Made by a program: the position numbers and the translations under genes | The notes under the pieces: generated by a model | Seen by the model: the letters and a program-made list of their open reading frames with translations, nothing else | Told to the model about the DNA's origin: nothing | Databases searched by the model: none | Origin: Phytoactinopolyspora limicola | GTDB taxonomy: Bacteria > Actinomycetota > Actinomycetes > Jiangellales > Jiangellaceae | Reading direction: 5' to 3' | DNA: 64,000 nt | Assembly: GCF_011320225.1 (NCBI RefSeq) | Contig: NZ_JAAOEN010000001.1 | Coordinates: 289,642-353,641, forward strand | Shown here: positions 33,286 to 40,515 of the stretch, piece after piece | Layout of the letters: the number at the start of each line of letters is the position of its first letter | Numbering within the stretch: the stretch's first letter is position 1

Positions 33286-34916
33286 CTACTCCTCCGCACG
33301 CCCTGCCTTCCACCGATGACGACGTGTTGCCGGTGGTCATCGTTGGTGCCGGTCCGATCGGGCTGATCACCGCGCTCGGACTGGTTCATCACGGGATACC
33401 CGTCGTCGTGCTCGAAGAAGACGGTGCGCTCTCCCTGGACACCAAGGCCGGCACCGTCCTGACCCGAACGCTTGAGGTGTTGGGCCGTTTCGGGGCCGCC
33501 GCACCGGTCCTGGCCGCGTCGTTACGCATCGACGAGATCGGCGAGATCGACCGGCCGACCGGCACGGCGGGGATGAGCGTCCGCACGGGTGTCCTGGCCG
33601 AGGACACCCGGTATCCGTTCGTGATCAACATCCCACAGAACGCCCTGGAAGGTGTCCTCGAACAGCTTCTGCGAGATCGGGTGCCAGGCGTGCTCCGGAT
33701 GCGGCACCGGGTCACCGGATTCACCCAGCATCCGGATCGCGTCGTCCTCACCGTCGAGACCCCCGACGGTGAACACACCATGGACGCACGTTACGTCCTG
33801 GGGTGCGACGGCGGGCGGTCGCCGCTGCGCACGGCGCTCGGCATCCGGGTGGAGGGCACAACACTCGAGGAGCGGTACATGCTCGTCGACCTCGAGGTGG
33901 ATCTCGACGTCGAGAACCCCCGCGACTACCCCTATCTGGCCTACTTCGCCGATCCGGACGAGTGGATGATCCTGGTCCGTCAGCCACACTGCTGGCGGTT
34001 TCTGTACCCACTCAAACAGGGGGCGCCAGAACCGGGCATCGACGAGCTGCGCGCCAAAGCCACCCACTTCATCGGCGACGTCAGCGACGTCCGGACGCTC
34101 GGCTCCAACGTGTACACCGTGCACCAGAGGGTGGCCGATCAGTGGATCGGCGGCCGCATCCTCCTCATGGGCGACGCCGCCCACCTCATCACCCCGATGT
34201 GGGCACTCGGGCTGAACACCGGTGTTTTGGATGCGTCGAACCTGTCCTGGCGCCTGGCCTGGGTGCTCCGCGGCTGGGCGTCGCCCGCCCTGCTCAACGG
34301 GTACGAAAAGGAACAGTCGAGTGTCGCGATCAAAGGGTCCGGTCAGATGGCCGAGGCAGCCCGCAAGGCCATGGGCTCCCACAACTCCGGCGCTCACCAG
34401 CAGCGTCACCAGGCCGACTGGGGCTGGGCCATGACGCGGACACTCCTCGGAGTCCGGCTCGACGTGGACGACACCGGCGACTGGACCATCGTGCAGACCG
34501 GCGGTGAACCCGGCCCGGTCCAGGCCGGAGAACGGGTGCCGGATCTGCCTCTGCACGAACCCGGCGGTGGTGTCGTCTACCTGCATGATCTCGTCGGCGA
34601 CAGCTTCGTCGCTCTCTACTTCACCGACACCCGCCGCCGGCCGGCGCTTCCGCCCGACGACATCCCCGGGCTGCGGCATCTGGTGGTTAGCCGGTGGGAC
34701 GCACCACACGACTCCGGGTTACGTGACCGGGCGCTGTTCGACCCTGGTGACCGGATGCGAAAGCGCTTCGGTGTGGACGCCGACGCGGTGGTGCTCGTCC
34801 GCCCCGACGCCCATGCCGCAGCGGTTCTACCGTGGCCGTCCGCCGGAACCACGGTGCTCGACGTGTACCACCACATCACCCATCCCGACGTCGCTACCGC
34901 GGAGGCTGAACTATGA
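33282..34916 (+). CDS. Class A FAD-dependent aromatic monooxygenase
   Basis: The 544-residue protein has the FAD-binding VIVGAGPIGLITALGL, the DG motif GCDGGRSPLRTALGI near residue 170, and LLMGDAAHLITPMWALGLNT near residue 300. A thioredoxin-like C-terminal domain follows from about 415. This is the MhpA/PheA-type phenol hydroxylase layout, adding one oxygen to a phenolic or hydroxypyridine ring using NAD(P)H. The GTG at 33282 overlaps the SDR stop and has GAAGGAG upstream; an apparent longer frame reads through the SDR gene and is rejected. Confidence 0.9.
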   Translation: MTTPPHALPSTDDDVLPVVIVGAGPIGLITALGLVHHGIPVVVLEEDGALSLDTKAGTVLTRTLEVLGRFGAAAPVLAASLRIDEIGEIDRPTGTAGMSVRTGVLAEDTRYPFVINIPQNALEGVLEQLLRDRVPGVLRMRHRVTGFTQHPDRVVLTVETPDGEHTMDARYVLGCDGGRSPLRTALGIRVEGTTLEERYMLVDLEVDLDVENPRDYPYLAYFADPDEWMILVRQPHCWRFLYPLKQGAPEPGIDELRAKATHFIGDVSDVRTLGSNVYTVHQRVADQWIGGRILLMGDAAHLITPMWALGLNTGVLDASNLSWRLAWVLRGWASPALLNGYEKEQSSVAIKGSGQMAEAARKAMGSHNSGAHQQRHQADWGWAMTRTLLGVRLDVDDTGDWTIVQTGGEPGPVQAGERVPDLPLHEPGGGVVYLHDLVGDSFVALYFTDTRRRPALPPDDIPGLRHLVVSRWDAPHDSGLRDRALFDPGDRMRKRFGVDADAVVLVRPDAHAAAVLPWPSAGTTVLDVYHHITHPDVATAEAEL

Positions 34917-35584
34917 AAGGTCAGGTCGTCGTCGCCCCTGACGGCACCGAGGTCGAGCTGGTCGACGTGGGGACGTCACTGGTCCTCGACACCCCCCGGG
35001 TCCGGGTGTGGGACGTCCACCTACCTCCTGGCGGGCGACACCCGTGGCACCTGCATCACAACCCCTACGTCGTGCTGTCGATCGACGGATCGTCGGGACG
35101 GATGGACTGGCTCGATGGCAGCGACCCCCGACACATCCATGAGTACACCGGTGGGGCGGTGTTCCGGCCGGTGTCCCCCGTGCACCGGCTGACCGAGACG
35201 GGCGGCAAGCGGTATCGCAACCGGCTCGTGGAGCTCAAGGAGCTTGGCGAGAACCGCGACGAGGTAGTCGACGTCGGCCCAGGTGCCCGCAGCGAGCGAG
35301 GGTCCCTACCGGCCGGGCCGCAACGGCTCGGTGACGGCCGCGAACCCGTGCTGTCCACCGGGTACGTGACGGTCTGGACGGTCACCGTCGCACCGGGTGA
35401 CACAGCCTCACTCGACCTCACCCGCGTTCCGCACGTGACGGCACTGATCGACGCGGACCTCGACGGCGACGCGTTAAGCGACTCGGTGACCGAACACCCA
35501 GGCGGGCCGCTGGCCGTGCCGAACCCGACCGGCGACCATCAGACCTGGTTCGTCGTCTCCCTCGACCATCTGGAGGACCGATGA
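34913..35584 (+). CDS. Cupin-fold protein
   Basis: The 223-residue protein has a cupin motif (GGRHPWHLHHNPYVVLSIDG, His residues at 43-47) and a second partial barrel near the C-terminus. It could be a metal-dependent ring-cleavage dioxygenase, an isomerase or a non-enzymatic binding protein. Its place immediately after the aromatic hydroxylase, with a four-base overlap on each side, makes a role on the hydroxylated ring plausible. That is inference from context only. Confidence 0.78.
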   Translation: MKGQVVVAPDGTEVELVDVGTSLVLDTPRVRVWDVHLPPGGRHPWHLHHNPYVVLSIDGSSGRMDWLDGSDPRHIHEYTGGAVFRPVSPVHRLTETGGKRYRNRLVELKELGENRDEVVDVGPGARSERGSLPAGPQRLGDGREPVLSTGYVTVWTVTVAPGDTASLDLTRVPHVTALIDADLDGDALSDSVTEHPGGPLAVPNPTGDHQTWFVVSLDHLEDR

Positions 35585-36135
35585 GCGCTGACGTGACCTA
35601 CCCCGCCGACCTGCCACTGGCGCCCCGCCCACCCCGCCCGGACGCGGTCAGCGCCGACGAGTGGGCCGCCAACCTCTCCGAGCCGGCCAGGTACGGCGGG
35701 GAAGGGCCGGACCGATCCCGCGAGGAGGCCGCATCCACACCGGACGGGCAGGCCGCGCACCGATTCCGGGAAATCCTCGTACAGACGCAGGACCTGGAGT
35801 GGGTGGACAAAACACTCGCCGGCCTGAGCCACAAAACCCTATGGCGCAACGAGGACACCGGCGCGTCGATCACCCTGGTCCGATTCCGCCGGGGCAGCGG
35901 CATCCCGGACCGGCACTCTCATGCGTCCAACCAGTTCATGTACTGCCTGTCCGGCCGGTACACGTACACACCGACCAACGTCACGCTCACGGCTGGATCG
36001 TTCTACTGGAATCCGCGCGGCTCGCTCCACGGGCCCACCATCGCCGAGGAGGAGACCGTTCTGCTCGAGATCTACGACGGACCGCACTATCCGACCCAGC
36101 CCAGCTGGTACACCGACCCTGCGGATGCCCGTTAG
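35581..36135 (+). CDS. Cupin-domain protein
   Basis: The 184-residue protein has a single cupin domain from about residue 90: SGIPDRHSHASNQFMYCLSG (His-x-His and Gln) and AGSFYWNPRGSLHGPTIAEE (the distal His). The N-terminal 85 residues are charged and of unknown role. It resembles small metal-binding cupins in catabolic operons more than the classical 3-hydroxyanthranilate dioxygenase. The stop is 40 bases before the RidA gene, the only real gap between coding genes downstream of the ABC genes. Confidence 0.8.
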   Translation: MSADVTYPADLPLAPRPPRPDAVSADEWAANLSEPARYGGEGPDRSREEAASTPDGQAAHRFREILVQTQDLEWVDKTLAGLSHKTLWRNEDTGASITLVRFRRGSGIPDRHSHASNQFMYCLSGRYTYTPTNVTLTAGSFYWNPRGSLHGPTIAEEETVLLEIYDGPHYPTQPSWYTDPADAR

Positions 36136-36175
36136 GTCCGGTTCAGGAACAGAACACGAGAGACGTGAGGACACC

Positions 36176-36583
36176 ATGACGGTCAACGAGATCCGCAGCC
36201 CCGAACTGGCCACACCCAACGGTCATTTCTCACAGGCCACCTGGGTGCCGGCGCGTGGGAAGCTGGTATTCATCTCCGGCATGACCGCCCGCAACCGCGA
36301 CGGCGGTGTGACCGGGGTGGGCGACATTACCGCGCAGACCCACCAGGTATGTCAGAACCTCACGGCGGCCGTCGAGGAGGCCGGCGGCACCCTCGCCGAC
36401 ATCGCCCGCCTGGACGTCTACATCCGCAACATGGAGGACTTCGCGGCGATCCATGCGGTGCGTGAGCAGTACTTCACCGGGGTGGCACCGGCGTCGACGA
36501 TGGTCGAGGTGTCGAAGTTCGTCAACAAGGACTACCTCATCGAGATCAACGCGATCGCCGTCCTGCCCGAGGAGGATGCATGA
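36176..36583 (+). CDS. RidA-family enamine/imine deaminase-like protein
   Basis: The 135-residue protein has the RidA/YjgF pattern: GHFSQATWVPARGKLVFISG, VCQNLTAAVEEAGGTLADIA, and the ending ASTMVEVSKFVNKDYLIEIN, where most active members have an Arg in place of the Ser/Lys region. In meta-cleavage of aminophenols a RidA homologue acts as 2-aminomuconate deaminase. Its presence therefore hints that nitrogen is released from an enamine intermediate. GAGG precedes the ATG at 36176; the longer frame belongs to the cupin gene. Confidence 0.87.
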   Translation: MTVNEIRSPELATPNGHFSQATWVPARGKLVFISGMTARNRDGGVTGVGDITAQTHQVCQNLTAAVEEAGGTLADIARLDVYIRNMEDFAAIHAVREQYFTGVAPASTMVEVSKFVNKDYLIEINAIAVLPEEDA

Positions 36584-37500
36584 GGATCGGGCGGGCACTC
36601 GTCGATGGCGCACCGCACAGCATCGTGGTGCTGGGCGACGGGGGCGACGGCGCGGAGGTGGCGATTCTCCCGCAGGATTCTCCGACACCCGACGACGTGG
36701 TCCGGGATCCGACGGCACGGCAGGCGGCCCGCCGCGACGCGGATCGTGCACCGCGGACCACGGTCGATGAACTTACCCTCCTCAGACCGCTGACCCGGTT
36801 CAACCGCGACATCCTCTGCACGGGGTGGAACTACTGGGACCACTTCGAGGAGTCCCACGGCAAACGAGAGGGGCAGGACCCGAAGGAACGCCCGATCCAC
36901 CCGACGTTCTTCACGAAGGGTCCGCTGACCGTGATCGGGCCCCGGGACGCCATCGCGTTCGATCCGGCGTTGTCCAGCACGTGGGACTACGAAGCCGAGC
37001 TCGCGCTGGTGATCGGCCGCCCGGGCCGGTCCATTCCGGAAGAACGGGCCCTCGACCACGTCGTCGGTTATCTCGTCGCCAACGACGTGTCTCAGCGAGA
37101 CCTGCAGCGGGCACACGGCGGACAGTGGCTCAAAGGGAAGAGCATCGACGCGACGATGCCGCTAGGCCCGTGGGTAACCACGGCTGATGACGTCGACGAC
37201 GTCCAAGACCTACAGATCTCGTTCGAGCTCAACGGACACGAACTCCAGCGCGCCCGAACCGGACAGATGGCGTTCACCGTCGCGCAGATCATCGCCGAGC
37301 TCAGCGCCGGCATGACGTTGCTGCCGGGAGACGTGGTCCTGACCGGGACCCCGAGCGGTATCGGCAACGCCCGCGACCCCCAGGTCTTCCTGGCCGCCGG
37401 CGACGAACTCGTCACCAGGGTCGACGGACTCGGTGAGCTGCGGAACCACGTTCAATACACCGAGCTCACGGCGTACTCAACCGGAGCCATCACCCCATGA
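36580..37500 (+). CDS. Fumarylacetoacetate hydrolase (FAH) family protein
   Basis: The 306-residue protein has the FAH fold: FTKGPLTVIGPRDAIAFDPA, the metal ligands in WDYEAELALVIGR, VANDVSQRDLQ, and LLPGDVVLTGTPSGIGNARD. Members hydrolyse 1,3-dioxo acids or act as 2-oxo-enoate hydratases or oxalocrotonate-type decarboxylases. All of these act after ring cleavage. It overlaps the RidA and decarboxylase genes by four bases at each end, so the three make one translational unit. Confidence 0.9.
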   Translation: MRIGRALVDGAPHSIVVLGDGGDGAEVAILPQDSPTPDDVVRDPTARQAARRDADRAPRTTVDELTLLRPLTRFNRDILCTGWNYWDHFEESHGKREGQDPKERPIHPTFFTKGPLTVIGPRDAIAFDPALSSTWDYEAELALVIGRPGRSIPEERALDHVVGYLVANDVSQRDLQRAHGGQWLKGKSIDATMPLGPWVTTADDVDDVQDLQISFELNGHELQRARTGQMAFTVAQIIAELSAGMTLLPGDVVLTGTPSGIGNARDPQVFLAAGDELVTRVDGLGELRNHVQYTELTAYSTGAITP

Positions 37501-38468
37501 CCAGCGTCGTCCTGCCCCGGACCGACGTCCACACGCACCTGGTTCCCGAACTGCCGGACGCCGCGGTTGGCGCCGTCGGCCTGGCGTTCGAAGGTGAGCG
37601 GCTGCTGGTGGACGGGCATCTCCTTGGTCCCGCGGACCTCTACCGGCCCGACCGGCTCGCCGCGTGGTTGCCGACCGCCGGCCTCGACCGGGCCCTCGTC
37701 GCCATTCCTCCGCCGCTCTACCGACAGGGCGACGATGACGCAGGTGCCGCCGCATGGGCGCAGGCGCTGAACGACGGGCTCGCGGCGACCACCCGGGCCT
37801 ATGAATCCCTGGTCCCACTCGGTTACCTCCCACTCGAACAGCCCACGGCCGCGCTCGCCGAGGCCGAGCGCCTGGTGTCCTCCGGGTGGGCCGGGTTCAC
37901 CGCCAGCGCCGGAGCGCGGTCCGTTTCCCTGGCGTCGCCGTCGCTGCGCCCGCTGTGGCGGTTGCTGGCCCAGGCGAACCGTCCTTTGTTACTGCACCCG
38001 GGACCGGCACCGGATTCCCGACTAGACGAGTTCTACCTGGGCAACCTGCTCGGCAACCCATACGAGAGTGGGCTCGCCGCGGCCCAGCTGCTGCTCGGTG
38101 GTGTTCTCGACGACCACCCTGGTTTGCGGGTGGCGCTGGTCCATTGCGGCGGTGTGCTGCCGGTGCTGCTGGGCCGGTGGCAGCGTGGCGTCGACACCAC
38201 CCGCCCCGGCATCGACCGGACCGACGCCGACCTGCGTACGCAGGCCCGACAGCTGTGGGTGGACTGCCTGGCCCACGACCCCGCGGTGCTCGACCTGGCG
38301 GTCGGTGTGGTCGGCGAGGAGCACGTCGTGATCGGTAGCGACTGGCCGTTTCCCATGGGCACCGACGATCCGGTGGCGCTCGTATCGCACCGAGGTGAGG
38401 TGTCCACCGATCAGATAACCCGGGCCAACGCCGCGGCCTTTCTTGGCGAACAGTCCTACCCAAGCTGA
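37497..38468 (+). CDS. ACMSD-type metal-dependent decarboxylase (amidohydrolase 2 family)
   Basis: The 323-residue TIM-barrel protein has RTDVHTHLVPE (HxH), LLLHPGPAP, VALVHCGGVLPVLLG and the final Asp in VIGSDWPFPMG. This is the aminocarboxymuconate-semialdehyde decarboxylase branch, which removes CO2 from aromatic or ring-cleaved acids with a zinc ion. With RidA and FAH upstream it recalls the modified meta-cleavage route for amino-aromatic acids. It is the last gene of the plus-strand operon; the next gene is 113 bases on and has its own control region. Confidence 0.88.
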   Translation: MTSVVLPRTDVHTHLVPELPDAAVGAVGLAFEGERLLVDGHLLGPADLYRPDRLAAWLPTAGLDRALVAIPPPLYRQGDDDAGAAAWAQALNDGLAATTRAYESLVPLGYLPLEQPTAALAEAERLVSSGWAGFTASAGARSVSLASPSLRPLWRLLAQANRPLLLHPGPAPDSRLDEFYLGNLLGNPYESGLAAAQLLLGGVLDDHPGLRVALVHCGGVLPVLLGRWQRGVDTTRPGIDRTDADLRTQARQLWVDCLAHDPAVLDLAVGVVGEEHVVIGSDWPFPMGTDDPVALVSHRGEVSTDQITRANAAAFLGEQSYPS

Positions 38469-38556
38469 TCCGGTAGGAGGCCGCGGGTGCTGATCACGAA
38501 CGTGACGAAGCGTGGATACCTTGGGTGACCGCTTGTGTTGCTACTTGTCGTAGCGG

Positions 38557-38577
38557 TAGAATCGAACGTATGAACTA
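38557..38577 (+). promoter_or_regulatory. TAGAAT -10 box overlapping a LexA-like half box
   Basis: TAGAAT at 38557-38562 is followed directly by TCGAAC at 38562-38567, four bases and then GAACTA. The left half is a perfect actinobacterial LexA half-site (TCGAAC-4-GTTCGA); the right half keeps only three of six bases. The site lies 5 bases before the DUF222-HNH gene. Confidence 0.45.
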
Positions 38578-38581
38578 ACAG

Positions 38582-39919
38582 GTGGGTGGCGGTCTCGCGG
38601 AAGGGGGTGCGCCGGTGGTGGGTGGTATGGGTGCGGTGGCTGATGAGGTCGCGGTGATGGTGTCCCGGTTGGCCGAGCTGTCCGCCATCGTTGAAGACGA
38701 CGCGGCCCGGATCGATGTGTTGGCTGGGTTGGAGCGGTTGAAGGCAGCCGCGGCGGCGGCGCAGTACGAGGTGATGGTCCAGTTCGCCGAGTCTCAGCGT
38801 GCGGCCCGGCGTGGGATGGGGTTTGCTGAACGGCACGCCCTGCGGGGGGTGCCGGAACAGATCGGCCTGGCCACGAAGACCTCACCCTCGGCCGCGGCCC
38901 GCCAGCTCGGTCAGGCGCGGGCGTTGGCCTGTCACCTCCCGGGCACCTTCGCCCTGCTACGCACGGGGGAGATCTCTGAGTTCGCTGCGACGTTCGTGGT
39001 GAATGAGACCTCCCATCTCGACCCTGAGCAGCGGCGTCAGGTTGATGCCCGCCTGGCTGGTGAGATCACCGGGATCGGGCCGCGGCGGGTTCAAGGCCTG
39101 GCCCGGCGCTACGCCATCGAAGCCGATCCGGCCGCCGCGGTCGCCCGCGCATCCCGGGCGCGCAAAGACCGCCGGGTCGGGGTGCGCCCGGCGCCGGACA
39201 CCATGGCCGTGATCTCCGCACTGCTGCCCTGCGAACAAGGCGTCGCGGCGTATGCGGCGCTGCGCCGCCACGCCGACGGAGTGATCGCCACCGGTGGTGA
39301 CGGGCGTAGCCGGGACCAGATCATGGCCGACACCCTCGTCGAACGCCTCACCGGGCAGGCGACCGCCGACGCGGTCTCCGCCGAGATCGGCCTGGTCATG
39401 ACCGACACCTCGCTGCTCGGCGACGACAACGAAGCCGCGGAGCTACCCGGGTACGGACCGATCCCCGCCGACACCGCCCGCGACATCACCCGCCGCGCCG
39501 GGGACCGCCACAGCGATGACGTGGGGCGGGCCCGGGTCTTCCTACGACGGTTGTTCACCGACCCGGCCACCGGGATCATCGCCGACTGCGACCCCAAACG
39601 GCGCCGGTTCGACGGCACCCTAGCCCGGCTGCTCACCTACCGCGACGGCGGCACCTGCCGCGACCCCTACTGCGACGCCCCCATCCGGCACTTCGACCAC
39701 ATCCATCCCTACTCCCATGATGGGGTGACCAGGCCGGGTAATGGGCGTGGGACCTGCGCCCGTGGTAATTACGTCAAACAGCAGCCGGGATGGACTATCC
39801 GCCTCGTCGACCCGTTCCGGCACATCGTGGAAACCACCACCCCCACCGGACACCGCTACCAATCACGCCCCCCGCCTGCTCCAGGGCACCGGGTCGGCGC
39901 CCAACCCCGCGCCGCCTAG
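38582..39919 (+). CDS. DUF222/13E12-type HNH endonuclease family protein
   Basis: The 445-residue protein has a DUF222 helical domain (about 20-310) and a C-terminal HNH motif (CRDPYCDAPIRHFDHIHPYS, then CARGNYVKQQPGW). These 13E12-repeat genes are multicopy in actinobacteria; their targets are unknown, but they are thought to be mobile or DNA-damage linked. The start is uncertain: the GTG at 38582 lacks a ribosome site, while the GTG at 38615 has AAGGGGG upstream. Third positions are very GC-rich, like its neighbours. It converges on the MarR gene. Confidence 0.88.
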   Translation: MGGGLAEGGAPVVGGMGAVADEVAVMVSRLAELSAIVEDDAARIDVLAGLERLKAAAAAAQYEVMVQFAESQRAARRGMGFAERHALRGVPEQIGLATKTSPSAAARQLGQARALACHLPGTFALLRTGEISEFAATFVVNETSHLDPEQRRQVDARLAGEITGIGPRRVQGLARRYAIEADPAAAVARASRARKDRRVGVRPAPDTMAVISALLPCEQGVAAYAALRRHADGVIATGGDGRSRDQIMADTLVERLTGQATADAVSAEIGLVMTDTSLLGDDNEAAELPGYGPIPADTARDITRRAGDRHSDDVGRARVFLRRLFTDPATGIIADCDPKRRRFDGTLARLLTYRDGGTCRDPYCDAPIRHFDHIHPYSHDGVTRPGNGRGTCARGNYVKQQPGWTIRLVDPFRHIVETTTPTGHRYQSRPPPAPGHRVGAQPRAA

Positions 39920-39950
39920 AAGCGTGAGTGGGGCCGGTGTTTTCAGGAGG

Positions 39951-40484
39951 TCAGTTCGAGGCATCGATCAGGGTGCGCAGGCTCCTTTCGAAAACCTCCC
40001 GATCGGCGGTCTCAAGTCTGGCGACCAATGAGTTCATCTCCGCCGCCACGTCAGCCAGGGCGGCGTCGGCCAGAACCCGGCCCTGATCAGTGAGGCTGAC
40101 CCGGAAACTTCGGCGATCCGCGGCATCCAGGGCCCGCTCGATGTAACCGGCTTTCTCGAGGCGATCCAGCCGGCTCGTCATACCGGCACGGGACATCATC
40201 AACGACTCCGCCAGCTCCGACGGCATCAAGGTATACGGACTACCAGCCCGGCGAAGCGTCGTCAGTACGTCGAACTCCCCCTGTGTGATGCCGTGGCGGC
40301 CGAAGACCTCGTCGGAGCGTCGGGCCAACTGGCGGGTCAGCACGGCGATGCGACCCATGGTCTGCATGTAGGACACGTCCAGGTCCGGACGCTCGCGGCG
40401 CCACTGGGCCACGATGTGGTTCACCGCGTCGGCGGGCTCGGCGGCGCCATCAGAGGGTCCACTCAGTTCACCCACACGCACCAT
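39951..40484 (-). CDS. MarR-family transcriptional regulator
   Basis: The 177-residue protein has the MarR winged helix (ITQGEFDVLTTLRRAGSPYT, LAESLMMSRAGMTSRLDRLE, RALDAADRRSFRVSLTDQGR) flanked by dimerisation helices. It lies 31 bases after the MMPL exporter on the same strand, so the two form an exporter-regulator operon. MarR proteins often repress such exporters until a drug or phenolic compound binds. A half-site cluster over the exporter promoter is a likely target. Confidence 0.9.
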   Translation of the reverse strand: MVRVGELSGPSDGAAEPADAVNHIVAQWRRERPDLDVSYMQTMGRIAVLTRQLARRSDEVFGRHGITQGEFDVLTTLRRAGSPYTLMPSELAESLMMSRAGMTSRLDRLEKAGYIERALDAADRRSFRVSLTDQGRVLADAALADVAAEMNSLVARLETADREVFERSLRTLIDASN

Positions 40485-40515
40485 CCTATGGCCGTACCGA
40501 ATAGCAGCGGAGACG

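Noticed and set aside
35581..36135. 3-Hydroxyanthranilate 3,4-dioxygenase
   Set aside because: The length and the RidA/ACMSD neighbours suggested it, but the typical motifs of that family, including its C-terminal cysteine pairs, are missing.
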